A DNA stretch of 64,000 nt, taken from positions 1 through 64,000 of the forward strand of contig CAZWLY010000019.1 in assembly GCA_964634465.1 (NCBI GenBank). The letters run 5' to 3'. Source of the DNA: CAZWLY01 sp964634465. Lineage in GTDB: Bacteria > Desulfobacterota > Desulfarculia > G963662305. The translations under genes and the position numbers were made by a program. Positions 44,784 to 53,561 of this stretch are shown piece after piece (within the stretch, counting starts at the first letter, position 1; every line of letters begins with the position of its first letter). The notes beneath the pieces are model-generated. The model saw only the letters and a list, made by a program, of their open reading frames with translations. It did not search any database and was not told the DNA's origin.

Positions 44784-46337
44784 GTGGCCTTTGAGATCCC
44801 GACTATCAATTATTCCGGCGCCATCGAGAAGGTGGTGCTTGGTCAGGGCGAGAAGGCCCTGACCCTTGGTGGTGAGAATTGCTACCCCTTCCACGACTGG
44901 GAGGGCGAACTGCCCAACCGGCCGGTGATCGGCATGGAGGTCTGGGACGTCGAGCCCGAGGACTGGCCGGCCTGGCTGACCGAGCCCTTCGAGGGCGTGC
45001 TGGGCGATCCGGTCGCCTGGGCCAAGAAGTGCGTCGAGTTCGGGGCCGAGTTCATCTGCCTGAGTCTGGTCTCGACCGATCCCAACGACCAGGACGCCGA
45101 CCCCGAGTCGGCCGCCAAGACGGCGGTCAAGGTGGTCGAGGCGGTGGACGTGCCGGTGGTGGTCTGGGGTACGGCCAATCCCGACAAGGACGCCGCGGTC
45201 CTGGCCGCCGTGGCCGAGGCCTGCCAGGATTATGATTTGAGCCTGGGGCCGGTCGAAGAGAAAAACCACAAGCAGGTCGGCGCCCAGGCGCTGGCTTACA
45301 AGCACGCCATCATCGCCAATAGCCCCATCGACGTCAACCTGGCCAAACAACTGAACATTCTCTTGGGTAACCTCGGAGTGGGTCTGGACAAGATCGTCAT
45401 CGATCCGACCACCGGCTCCCTGGGCTACGGCATGGAGTACTGCTACTCGGTCATGGAGCGGATCAGGATGGCCGCACTGACTCAGGACGACGACAAGCTG
45501 GTTTCGCCCATCATCAACGTCGTCGGCCCCGAGGTCTGGAAGGCCAAAGAGGCCAAGCTGGGCGCCGACGAGGCCCCCGAGCTGGGCGATCCCTTCGCCC
45601 GGGCGGTGCTGATGGAGGCCATCACCGCCGCGTCGATGCTTTTGGCCGGCAGCGACATGCTGGTCTTGCGCCATCCGGAGACGGTCAAGCTGATCAACGC
45701 CTACCTCGACCTGATGATCGACGGCGGCGCTTCCAAGGCCGCCGAGCGCCGGCCCGGCGACACGGCCGCGCCCGAGGCCGAGGCCGCTCCCAGGGAGGAG
45801 GCCGCGGTGGCCGAGGCCAAGCCCAAGCCCAAGCCGGCCGCCAAGAAGGCCGCTCCCAAGAAGCCCGAGAAGAAGGCCGCGCCGAAAGCCGAAGCCAAGC
45901 CGGCTCCGGCCAAGAAAGAGCCCGGGAAGAAGCCCGAAGAAGCCAAGGCGGCCGAGGAGGCCAAAGCGGCTGAAGAGGCCAAGGCGGCTGAAGAGGCGAG
46001 GGCCAAGGCGGAAGCCGAAGCCAAGGCCAAGGCCGAGGCCGAGGCCAAGGCGGCCGAGGAGGCCAAGGCCAAGGCCGAAGCCGAAGCCAAGGCCAAGGCC
46101 GAGGCCGAGGCCAAAGCCAAGGCGGAAGCCGAAGCCAAAGCCAAGGCCGAAGCCAAGGCCAAGGCGGAAGAGGAGCTGGAGGCCTTGAGGGCCAAGCGCC
46201 GGGCCGAGCGCATGAAGGCGCTCGAGGAGAGAGGGGAAGCCGGTCCGGAGATTCCCAAGACGGCGGCCGCCGAGCAGTTGCCGCGTCTGGTCAAGATGGC
46301 CAGGCAGCTCGATCGGGTCCATCGTCGCAACCGGTAA
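44784..46337 (+). CDS. acsD: Corrinoid iron-sulfur protein small subunit with long C-terminal extension
   Basis: The small (delta) subunit of the corrinoid iron-sulfur protein forms the B12 site with AcsC and shuttles the methyl group from AcsE to ACS. The first about 315 residues are a complete TIM-barrel AcsD (PTINYSGAIEKVVLG, EVWDVEPEDWPAW, DPTTGSLGYGMEYCYSVMERIR, SDMLVLRHPETVKLINAYLD), the usual full length. About 200 more residues follow: Ala/Lys/Pro-rich, then a long EAKAKAEAEAKA-type charged helix, ending in LPRLVKMARQLDRVHRRNR. The start is GTG with AAGGAGG upstream. The last seven residues recur in the 40-aa ORF just downstream. It is first in the operon; the extension is unusual for this family. 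Confidence 0.93.
   Translation: MAFEIPTINYSGAIEKVVLGQGEKALTLGGENCYPFHDWEGELPNRPVIGMEVWDVEPEDWPAWLTEPFEGVLGDPVAWAKKCVEFGAEFICLSLVSTDPNDQDADPESAAKTAVKVVEAVDVPVVVWGTANPDKDAAVLAAVAEACQDYDLSLGPVEEKNHKQVGAQALAYKHAIIANSPIDVNLAKQLNILLGNLGVGLDKIVIDPTTGSLGYGMEYCYSVMERIRMAALTQDDDKLVSPIINVVGPEVWKAKEAKLGADEAPELGDPFARAVLMEAITAASMLLAGSDMLVLRHPETVKLINAYLDLMIDGGASKAAERRPGDTAAPEAEAAPREEAAVAEAKPKPKPAAKKAAPKKPEKKAAPKAEAKPAPAKKEPGKKPEEAKAAEEAKAAEEAKAAEEARAKAEAEAKAKAEAEAKAAEEAKAKAEAEAKAKAEAEAKAKAEAEAKAKAEAKAKAEEELEALRAKRRAERMKALEERGEAGPEIPKTAAAEQLPRLVKMARQLDRVHRRNR
45730..46190 (+). repeat. Low-complexity Ala/Glu/Lys-coding repeats in acsD
   Basis: Degenerate GCCAAGGCCGAGGCC-type units repeat, encoding (E/K)A-rich sequence predicted to form a single long charged alpha-helix, as in TolA-like linkers. 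Repeat number is likely to vary between strains. Confidence 0.8.
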
Positions 46338-46348
46338 GGAGGCTTCCC

Positions 46349-46471
46349 ATGGCCAAGAAGACCAGCAAGGCTAAGGCGGTCAAGAAGAAAGCGACTCCGG
46401 CCGAGGTTCAAATGAGCCTGGCCGACAAGTTGGCCGCCAACCTTGAGAGAGTCCACCGGCGCAACCGGTAA
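46349..46471 (+). CDS. 40-residue basic protein sharing the AcsD C-terminal tag
   Basis: This is a short ORF with a strong AAGGAGG ribosome binding site six bases before its ATG, placed 11 bp after acsD. The protein has a Lys-rich N terminus (MAKKTSKAKAVKKKATP), then a predicted amphipathic helix (SLADKLAANLERVHRRNR). Its last seven residues RVHRRNR, preceded by L-E, match the AcsD end L-D-RVHRRNR. The DNA over the tags differs at silent positions (GTCCATCGT versus GTCCACCGG), so the peptide appears to be kept by selection or the duplication is old. The family is not recognised. A docking or assembly peptide for the CODH/ACS machinery is my inference. Confidence 0.65.
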   Translation: MAKKTSKAKAVKKKATPAEVQMSLADKLAANLERVHRRNR

Positions 46472-46477
46472 TGTAAG

Positions 46478-46502
46478 ACGGGGCCCTTAGAGCCCCGTTT
46501 TT
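46478..46502 (+). terminator. Intrinsic terminator inside the CODH/ACS operon
   Basis: ACGGGGC/GCCCCGT forms a 7-bp stem with a seven-base loop followed by five T. It lies between the 40-aa ORF and cooS. It would reduce expression of cooS and later genes relative to acsD unless read through, or there is an unrecognised second promoter. Confidence 0.75.
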
Positions 46503-46524
46503 CCCAGAAGGGAGGAGGACTTTA

Positions 46525-48540
46525 ATGGCGGAAGAGAAAAAGGCTGCTGCTGAAGCGGCTAAGCCTAAAGCTAAGAGGCCAGTGGATCAGCTCACCGTCG
46601 ATCCGGCGACCAAAGAGATGATTCTCAAGTCCCGGGCCGAAAATATCGAGACCATTTTCGACCGGGCCGAGACCATCAAGCCCTGCCCCATCGGCGCCAC
46701 CGGCATCTGCTGCAAGATGTGCGCCCAGGGGCCGTGTCGGATCACGGCCAAGAACCCGATCGGCATGTGCGGCGCCACCCCCGAGACCATCGCCGCCCGC
46801 AACTTCGCCCGGATGGTGGCCGCCGGCGCGGCCGCTCACTCCGATCACGGTCGCGGCGTGGCCGAGACCTTCCTGGCCGCCGCCAGGCGGGAGACCAGCG
46901 ACTACACCATCAAGGACGAGCTCAAACTGCGCGAGATCGCTCCCTACTTCGGCGTCGATATCACCGTCACCGACGAAGAGGGCAACGAGCTGGATCGCGA
47001 CATGTGGGAGATCGCCGAGGAGGTCGGCGTCAAGGCCCTGGCCGAGTGGGGCCGGCAGGAGGGCGAAATCGCCTACGCCAAGCGCGCGCCCGAGGCCCGC
47101 TACGAGCTGTGGCAGAAGCTGGACGTCGTTCCCCGGGGCGTCGACCGCGAGATAGTCGAGATCATGCACCGGACCCACATGGGCGTCGATCAGGACTACA
47201 AGAACCTGATCAAGCAGTGCTCCAGGGCCGCCCTGGCCGACGGCTGGGCCGGCTCGATGATCGCCACCGACCTCCAGGACATCATGTTCGGCACGCCCTA
47301 CCCCAACCAGGGCAACATCAACCTGGGCTGCCTGGAGGAGAACTCGGTCAACATCATCGTCCACGGCCACGAGCCGCTTCTCTCCGAGATGATCGTCATC
47401 GCCGCCCAGGATCCGGAGATGGTCGAGTACGCCAAGGAGAAGGGCGCCGACGGCATCGTCCTGGCCGGGATGTGCTGCACCGCCAACGAGATCCTGCAGC
47501 GCCACGGCGTGCCCATCGCCGGCAACTATCTCCAGCAGGAACTGGCCCTGATCACCGGTGCGGTGGACGCGATGGTGGTCGATGTCCAGTGCATCATGGA
47601 GAACCTGGCCAACATCGCCCAGTGCTACCACACCAAGATCATCACCACCAACCCGCGGGCGATGATCGCCTCCGGCGAGACGCTGCACATCGAGTTCGAC
47701 GAGCATCACGCCCTTGAAGACGCCAAGCGCATCGTCAAGGAGGCCATCGACAACTTTGGCAATCGCAAGGCCGAGGTGATGATCCCCAATTACAAGGAGC
47801 GCCAGGTGGTCGGCTTCTCGGTCGAGGCCATCAACTACCACCTGGGCGGCACCTTCCGCGGTTCGTTCGTGCCCTTGAACGACAACATCATGAACGGCCG
47901 CATCAGGGGCATTGCCGGCGTGGTCGGCTGCAACAACGCCCGGACCCTGCACGACAACGCCCACCTGACCTTGATCAAAGAACTGTTGAAGAAAGACGTC
48001 ATCGTGCTCACCACCGGCTGCTCGGCCATGGCCTGCGGCAAGGCCGGTCTCCTGACCCCCGAGGCAGCCCACGTCTACTGCGGCGCCGGGCTGGCCGAGG
48101 TCTGCGAGACGGTCGGCATCCCGCCGGTGTTGCACATGGGCTCTTGCGTGGACAACTCCCGCATCCTTTTGGCCGCCACGGAGGTGGTCAAGGCCGGCGG
48201 ATTGGGCAAGGACATCTCCGACCTGCCCGCGGCCGGATGCGCTCCCGAGTGGATGAGTGAGAAGGCTATCTCCATTGGCCACTACTTCGTCGCCTCGGGC
48301 GTCTACACCGTCTTCGGCGTCCACCTGCCGGTCACCGGCGCCCCGGTCTTCCAGGATTATCTGTTCAAGGGCCTGGAGAGCGTCTACGGCGGGATGTGGG
48401 ATCTGGTGGAAGACCCCTACGAGATGGCCCGAAAGATGATCGCCCACATTGACAAGAAGCGCGCCGCCCTGGGTCTGGACAAGGGCAAAGAGCGGGTGCT
48501 CATGGATATGGCCGACCGGCAGAAGCTGGACGCTGCTTAA
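46525..48540 (+). CDS. cooS: Anaerobic carbon monoxide dehydrogenase catalytic subunit
   Basis: This is the Ni-Fe CODH (AcsA/CooS) that interconverts CO2 and CO and passes CO to ACS. The 671-residue protein has the B/D-cluster Cys block (PCPIGATGICCKMCAQGPC) after a roughly 25-residue Ala/Lys/Glu-rich N-terminal extension, then C-cluster segments (MVVDVQCIMENLANIA, GVVGCNNARTLHDNAH, TTGCSAMACGKAGL, HMGSCVDNSRI). The start has GGGAGGAGG upstream. Nickel insertion probably depends on the CooC-type ATPase at 29957. acsB follows after 36 bp, consistent with a bifunctional CODH/ACS complex. Confidence 0.96.
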   Translation: MAEEKKAAAEAAKPKAKRPVDQLTVDPATKEMILKSRAENIETIFDRAETIKPCPIGATGICCKMCAQGPCRITAKNPIGMCGATPETIAARNFARMVAAGAAAHSDHGRGVAETFLAAARRETSDYTIKDELKLREIAPYFGVDITVTDEEGNELDRDMWEIAEEVGVKALAEWGRQEGEIAYAKRAPEARYELWQKLDVVPRGVDREIVEIMHRTHMGVDQDYKNLIKQCSRAALADGWAGSMIATDLQDIMFGTPYPNQGNINLGCLEENSVNIIVHGHEPLLSEMIVIAAQDPEMVEYAKEKGADGIVLAGMCCTANEILQRHGVPIAGNYLQQELALITGAVDAMVVDVQCIMENLANIAQCYHTKIITTNPRAMIASGETLHIEFDEHHALEDAKRIVKEAIDNFGNRKAEVMIPNYKERQVVGFSVEAINYHLGGTFRGSFVPLNDNIMNGRIRGIAGVVGCNNARTLHDNAHLTLIKELLKKDVIVLTTGCSAMACGKAGLLTPEAAHVYCGAGLAEVCETVGIPPVLHMGSCVDNSRILLAATEVVKAGGLGKDISDLPAAGCAPEWMSEKAISIGHYFVASGVYTVFGVHLPVTGAPVFQDYLFKGLESVYGGMWDLVEDPYEMARKMIAHIDKKRAALGLDKGKERVLMDMADRQKLDAA

Positions 48541-48576
48541 TTAGCGGGCTCGCCTGCCACGAAGGGAGGTTTATCG

Positions 48577-50796
48577 ATGTCTAAAATGGTCGCCTTCGCC
48601 GCCATCCAGGGTGGCTACAATATCGTCTCCAAGGCCGAAGGCAAACTCAAACAGGCTCTGGAGGCCTACGGCGGCACGCAGAAGCTGGAGTTCCCCAACA
48701 CCGCCTACTACCTGCCCATCATCTACTCGCTGCTGGGCATCAAGGTGGAGACGCTGGAGGACGCCCTTCCGGTCATGGAGTTCTGCCGGAAGCTCCTGCC
48801 GCCTCACATAAAGAATGTCAACTACACCCCCTATCTCGGGCCCCTGCTGGACGCGGGCATGGCCGCGCTCTTCGCCGAGGAGATCGTCGAAGCCATCCGC
48901 TACATCGAGGACCCGGATTTCTACTACGTCTCCGAGGAGTGCGACCCGGAGAACGGCAAGCTCTGGCTGGGCGCCGCCGAGGACACCATCTTCCGTAAGC
49001 GCGGCGTGGAGTTCGTCGACGGCACCGCTCCCGGCTTCGCCGCCATCGTCGGCGCGGCCCCCGATCCGGAGACGGCCAAGATGATCGCCGAAGAGTATCA
49101 GCAGAAGATGCTCTACGTCTTCATGTGCGCCAACCAGAACGGGACCACCTTCGCCGAGCAGTTGGTCGAGGCCGGCGTCCAGGTCGGCTGGAACACCCGC
49201 CTGGTGCCGTTCTCCCCCGACATCTCCGGCGCCGTGTTCGCCCTCGGCTTCGCCAACCGGGCGGCCATGGCCTTCGGCGGCATCGAGCCCGGCGACTACA
49301 AGCGGATCCTGCTCTACAACAAGGACAGGATCTTCGCCTTCGTCAACGCCTTGGGCGACGTCAACGCCGAGTGGGCCGCCAACGCCGCCGGCTGCGTCAA
49401 CTGGGGCTTCCCGACCCTGGCCGATACTGACATCCCCGAGATTTTGCCCACCGGCGTGTGCACCTACGAACACGTGGTGGCCAACGTCAAGCACGAGGAG
49501 CTGGTCTCCAAATCGACCGAGATTCGGGGCCTGAAGGTCACGGTGACCAAAGTCGACGTTCCCACCGCCTACGGCCCGGCCTTCGAGGGCGAGCGCATCC
49601 GCAAGGACGATCTCGTCGTCGAGATGGGCGGCGGCAAGACCCAGGCCGTCGAGCTGTGCCAGATGGCCGAGATGGACGAGATCAACGACGGCGACATCAA
49701 CGTCTACGGTCCCGACATCACCGACCTGCCTGAGAAGCCTTTCCGCCTGCCCTTGGCCATCGAGGTCAAGGTGGCCGGCCGCAAGATGCAGGAGGACTTC
49801 GAGCCCATCCTGGAGCGGCAAATTCACCACCTGATCAACTACGCCCAGGGCATCATGCACATCGGACAGCGCGACATCGCCTGGATCCGCATCGGCCAGG
49901 GCGCGCTGGACAAGGGCTTCGAACTCAGGCACATCGGCCAGATAATCCACGACATGTACCACAAGGACTTCGGCGCGGTCCTCGACAAGGTCGCGGTCAA
50001 TCTCTACACCGAGAAGGACAAGGTGGACGAGATCACCGAGCGGGCCCGGGTCATCTACCAGACCCGCGACGCCCGGGTCGAGGGCATGACCGACGAGGAC
50101 GTGGAGACTTTCTACTCCTGCACCCTGTGCCAGTCCTTCGCCCCGTCCCACGTCTGCGTGGTTTCGCCCGAGCGGACCGGCCTGTGCGGCGCCTACAACT
50201 GGTTCGACTGCAAGGCCTCTTACGAGATCAACCCGACCGGACCCAACCAGCCGGTGGAGAAGGGTGAGGTTCTCGATCCCAAGCTGGGCCGCTTCGCCGG
50301 CGTGGACGAGTTCGTCTTCAAGGCCTCGCGCCAGAAGGTGCCGACCTACAACTTCTACTCCATCGTTCACGATCCGATGACTACCTGCGGTTGCTGCGAG
50401 TGCATCGCCGCCGTGCTGCCGATGTGCAACGGCGTCATGACCGTCAACCGCGACTACACCGGCGAGACGCCCTGCGGCATGAAGTTCACCACCCTGGCCG
50501 GCGTCATGGGCGGCGGACAGACCTCGCCGGGCTTCGTCGGCCACTCCAAGTACAACATCATCCAGCGCAAGTTCATCGCCGGTGACGGCGGGCTGTTGCG
50601 GATGGTGTGGATGCCCAAGATGCTCAAGGAGGAGCTCAAGGACAAGCTCATCGCCCGCGGCGAGGAGTTGGGCGTACCCGATCTCTACGACAAGATCGCC
50701 GACGAGACGGTGGGCACCGACGAAGCGACCGTCTATGAGTGGCTCCAGAAGGTCGGCCATCCGGCCCTGGAGATGGAGCCCATTATCAGCGAATAG
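48577..50796 (+). CDS. acsB: Acetyl-CoA synthase catalytic subunit (CO-methylating)
   Basis: This is the ACS alpha subunit, which condenses a methyl group, CO and CoA to acetyl-CoA at the Ni-Ni-4Fe4S A-cluster. At 739 residues it is the full bacterial form with the N-terminal CODH-contact and CO-tunnel domain that archaeal versions lack. A-cluster ligands are visible as Cys in SCTLCQSFAPSHVC and RTGLCGAYNWFDC (about residues 514-546) and in TTCGCCECIAAV (about 604-608). AAGGGAGG precedes the ATG. It follows cooS and precedes acsC in the operon. Confidence 0.97.
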   Translation: MSKMVAFAAIQGGYNIVSKAEGKLKQALEAYGGTQKLEFPNTAYYLPIIYSLLGIKVETLEDALPVMEFCRKLLPPHIKNVNYTPYLGPLLDAGMAALFAEEIVEAIRYIEDPDFYYVSEECDPENGKLWLGAAEDTIFRKRGVEFVDGTAPGFAAIVGAAPDPETAKMIAEEYQQKMLYVFMCANQNGTTFAEQLVEAGVQVGWNTRLVPFSPDISGAVFALGFANRAAMAFGGIEPGDYKRILLYNKDRIFAFVNALGDVNAEWAANAAGCVNWGFPTLADTDIPEILPTGVCTYEHVVANVKHEELVSKSTEIRGLKVTVTKVDVPTAYGPAFEGERIRKDDLVVEMGGGKTQAVELCQMAEMDEINDGDINVYGPDITDLPEKPFRLPLAIEVKVAGRKMQEDFEPILERQIHHLINYAQGIMHIGQRDIAWIRIGQGALDKGFELRHIGQIIHDMYHKDFGAVLDKVAVNLYTEKDKVDEITERARVIYQTRDARVEGMTDEDVETFYSCTLCQSFAPSHVCVVSPERTGLCGAYNWFDCKASYEINPTGPNQPVEKGEVLDPKLGRFAGVDEFVFKASRQKVPTYNFYSIVHDPMTTCGCCECIAAVLPMCNGVMTVNRDYTGETPCGMKFTTLAGVMGGGQTSPGFVGHSKYNIIQRKFIAGDGGLLRMVWMPKMLKEELKDKLIARGEELGVPDLYDKIADETVGTDEATVYEWLQKVGHPALEMEPIISE

Positions 50797-50804
50797 CCCG
50801 AAGC

Positions 50805-50834
50805 GCCTCCCCCCGGCTTCGGGGAGAGGCTTTT
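50805..50834 (+). terminator. Attenuator-like hairpin between acsB and acsC
   Basis: GCCTC-CCCC pairs with GGGG-A-GAGGC (one bulged A) around CGGCTTC and is followed by TTTT. It starts 9 bp after the acsB stop and ends just before the acsC ribosome binding site. It could be a partial terminator or an mRNA-end stabiliser that sets AcsB:AcsC ratios. Confidence 0.55.
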
Positions 50835-50853
50835 GAGCAACAAGGAGTTTGCC

Positions 50854-52197
50854 ATGGGCCTGACCGGTATTCAGATTTTCAAATTGCTGCCCAAAACAAA
50901 CTGCGGCGAGTGCGGCACTCCGACCTGTTTGGCTTTCGCCATGAATTTGGCCGCCGGCAAGGCCGAGCTGGACGCCTGCCCCTACGTCTCCGACGAAGCC
51001 CGGGAGCAACTGTCCGAGGCTTCGGCCCCGCCGATTCGCTCGGTGGTCATCGGCGCCGGCCAATCGGAGGTCAAGCCGGGCGGCGAGACGGTGCTGTTCC
51101 GCCACGAGAAGACTTTCTACAACCCTTGCGCCCTGGCTATGCTGGTCACGCCGGAGACGCCCAACCTGGACCTCGAAATCGGCTGGTTCAACGCCATGAA
51201 GTACGACCGGGTGGGGCTGACGCTTCGTCCCGAGATGTTCTGCATCAAGGACACCGGCGACGCGGCCGCCTTTGAGGCCCTGGTCGACAAGATCGTGGCC
51301 GAGACCGACGCCTCGATGTGCCTGATGAGCGAGAGCGTGGACGCCTTGAAGACGGTGGCCGAGAAGACCAAGCAGTACCGGCCGCTTCTCTACGCCGCCA
51401 CCAAGGACAACGTCGAGGACATGGGCGGTTTGGCCAAGGAGCTGAACCTGCCGTTGGTGGTCAAGGGCGAGGGCCTGGAAGAGGTCATCGGCTTGACCAA
51501 GAAGCTGACCGAGATGGGCCTCAAGGACCTGGTCATCGACTCGGGCGCCCGGGAGCTCAAGGCCGCCTTCATCGACTCGGTGGCCATGCGCCGGGCAGCT
51601 CTCCTGGAGCAAAACCGCGACCTGGGCTTCCCGTCCATCGTCTTCCCGGCCGAGATGACCGACGACTACCTGGAGGAAGCGGTCATCGCCTCGACCTTCG
51701 TGGCCAAGTACGGCGGCATCGTCGTCCTGTCCACGTTCAGGGGCGAGAACGTCTTCCCGCTTCTGCTCCAGCGGCTCAACCTCTACACCGACCCGCAGCG
51801 GCCGATGGTGGTCGAGCAGGGCATCTACGAGATCGGCAACCCCGGTCCGGAGTCCCCGGTGCTGGTCACCTCCAACTTCTCGCTGACCTACTTCATCGTC
51901 TCCGGCGAGGTCGAGTCGTCCAAGGTGCCGGCCTGGTTGATGATCATGGACACCGAGGGCCTGTCCGTGCTGACCGCCTGGGCGGCCGGCAAGTTCGTCG
52001 GTGACGCGGTGGGCATGTTCGTCAAGAAGAGCGGCATCGAGGAGAGGGTCAAGCACAAGTCGATCATCATCCCCGGCTACGCCGCGGCCATCGCCGGCGA
52101 CATGGAGGAGGAGCTGCCCGGCTGGAACGTGATGATCGGCCCGCGCGAGGCGGCCCACATACCCAAGTTTCTCAAGGAGTGGAGGCCGGCCGCTTGA
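50854..52197 (+). CDS. acsC: Corrinoid iron-sulfur protein large subunit
   Basis: The 447-residue large (gamma) subunit carries an N-terminal 4Fe-4S domain (CGECGTPTCLAFA ... ACPY), a TIM barrel, and a C-terminal B12-binding domain (from about residue 320 on). The 4Fe-4S cluster reactivates oxidised cobalamin. The ATG at 50854 is preferred because AAGGAG precedes it; an upstream TTG in frame is unlikely. It functions with AcsD, whose gene is first in the operon, and with AcsE, whose gene follows. Confidence 0.95.
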   Translation: MGLTGIQIFKLLPKTNCGECGTPTCLAFAMNLAAGKAELDACPYVSDEAREQLSEASAPPIRSVVIGAGQSEVKPGGETVLFRHEKTFYNPCALAMLVTPETPNLDLEIGWFNAMKYDRVGLTLRPEMFCIKDTGDAAAFEALVDKIVAETDASMCLMSESVDALKTVAEKTKQYRPLLYAATKDNVEDMGGLAKELNLPLVVKGEGLEEVIGLTKKLTEMGLKDLVIDSGARELKAAFIDSVAMRRAALLEQNRDLGFPSIVFPAEMTDDYLEEAVIASTFVAKYGGIVVLSTFRGENVFPLLLQRLNLYTDPQRPMVVEQGIYEIGNPGPESPVLVTSNFSLTYFIVSGEVESSKVPAWLMIMDTEGLSVLTAWAAGKFVGDAVGMFVKKSGIEERVKHKSIIIPGYAAAIAGDMEEELPGWNVMIGPREAAHIPKFLKEWRPAA

Positions 52198-52238
52198 GGC
52201 TCGGTTTGGCCCTTAATCAGACGGATAAGGGGATTCGA

Positions 52239-53126
52239 ATGAAGATCATTGGTGAGAGCCTGAACGTTATCAGCAAGGTTATCGGGACCGCCATGAAGGA
52301 GCGCGATCCCGGTCCGATCCAGGCCCTGGCCAAGGAGCAGAAAGAGGCCGGCGTCGACTGGATCGACATCAACCTGGGACCGGCTCGCAAGGGCGGCCCG
52401 GAGTTGATGCAGTGGATCATCCAGACGGTCCAGGAGGTCGTCCCCGATGTTCCCTTGGCCCTGGACACCTCCAACATCGAGGCCATCGAGGCCGGTCTCG
52501 AGGTCTACCAGGCCACCGAGACCAACGTGCCGCTGATCAACTCGATCATGGCTCGGCCGGAGCGCTACGAGGTGATGATCCCCATCGCGGCCAAGTACAA
52601 CGCCGACGTGGTCGCCTTGATGTGGGGCCCGGAGGGCCTGCCCCGCGACGAGAACGAGCGGGCCGCCTTGGCGGTGGAGCTGCTGTACGCCATGAACGAG
52701 GCGGGCATCCCCAACGAGAAGATCTACGTTGACGGGATCACCACCCCGGTCAACATCCAGCAGCCCCAGTTGATGTCGCTGCTGGCCTTCCAGGAGATGC
52801 TCCAGGACATCGCGCCGGGGGCCAGGTCGACCAACGGTCTGTCCAACTGCTCCAACGGCGCGCCGGACCACCTGCGGCCGATTCTGAACCAGACCTACAT
52901 GGTCATGCTGGAGCGCAAGGGCATGTTTTCCTGCATCGCCGACCACGCCGACGCCCAACTGATGGCCATCGCCCGCGGCGAGAAGCCGGAGGTGGTCGAG
53001 GTCATCCACCAGGTCATGGACGGCGAGGAGCCCCAGCCCGACAGCAAGGAGCTGATCGACTACGTCAAGACGGCCAAGGTCCTTCTGGGCCACACCCTCT
53101 ACTCCGACTCCTGGTTGGAGCTCTAG
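52239..53126 (+). CDS. acsE: Methyltetrahydrofolate:corrinoid iron-sulfur protein methyltransferase
   Basis: The 295-residue TIM-barrel methyltransferase moves the methyl group of CH3-THF to the cobalt of the AcsCD protein. Family segments include MKIIGESLNVISKVIGTAM, the pterin-binding WIDINLGPARKG, LDTSNIEAIEAGL, and TNGLSNCSNGAP with the Asn that stabilises N5 of the pterin. The ATG at 52239 has AAGGGG upstream. It is the last gene of the operon and is followed by a strong terminator. No folD, fhs or metF genes are in the window. Confidence 0.95.
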   Translation: MKIIGESLNVISKVIGTAMKERDPGPIQALAKEQKEAGVDWIDINLGPARKGGPELMQWIIQTVQEVVPDVPLALDTSNIEAIEAGLEVYQATETNVPLINSIMARPERYEVMIPIAAKYNADVVALMWGPEGLPRDENERAALAVELLYAMNEAGIPNEKIYVDGITTPVNIQQPQLMSLLAFQEMLQDIAPGARSTNGLSNCSNGAPDHLRPILNQTYMVMLERKGMFSCIADHADAQLMAIARGEKPEVVEVIHQVMDGEEPQPDSKELIDYVKTAKVLLGHTLYSDSWLEL

Positions 53127-53154
53127 ACCTTAGTTTGCCCGGATGAAGCAACCG

Positions 53155-53185
53155 AACCGGGGTCCTTCGGGGCCCCGGTTTTTTT
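53155..53185 (+). terminator. Intrinsic terminator of the CODH/ACS operon
   Basis: AACCGGGG/CCCCGGTT forms an 8-bp stem around a ten-base loop, with a seven-T run, 28 bp after acsE. Confidence 0.9.
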
Positions 53186-53561
53186 AGACGGCCAATCTGT
53201 CGGCCTATCTTTTTTTCTCCTCTCATCAAGCGACGTTCCCGATTCATCCTTGCTTGTTGAGCGCCCATTGAACGACAAGGTCGGCGGCGGGGTGCATCGT
53301 CGCCGCCCGCCCCCTCTGGCTCTTGATCGAGAGCGAATCGAGACGAAATCGAACCCGAGGGTCGAGGGCGACCTTTTTCTTCCGGTCGGCCTCGCTTCGG
53401 GGTCGTCCAGGGAAACCTCAGGCCGGCCTCTTCGCCGCCCGTTCGGGCCTCACCTTGACCCAACCCCCTGGAAAATCTATAATCCGGCCAACAGCCCGCA
53501 CCGGCGGCGGTCCAAGAGGGGTCGGGGACAGGAGCGCCGTCCGGATTTATTGACGCCCCGC
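53186..53561. other. Intergenic gap after the CODH/ACS operon
   Basis: The frame of the downstream kinase stays open back to 53250, but that upstream part is not protein-like and precedes the signal peptide. No gene or clear promoter is seen. Confidence 0.5.

Noticed and set aside
44652..46322. Minus-strand frame with Gly/Leu/Phe repeats opposite acsD
   Set aside because: It is the antisense translation of the Ala/Glu/Lys repeats.
48571..52158. 1195-codon open frame on the minus strand across acsB and acsC
   Set aside because: It is the antisense shadow of two clear enzymes in high-GC DNA; it has no recognisable domain or ribosome binding site and spans the acsB-acsC gap.
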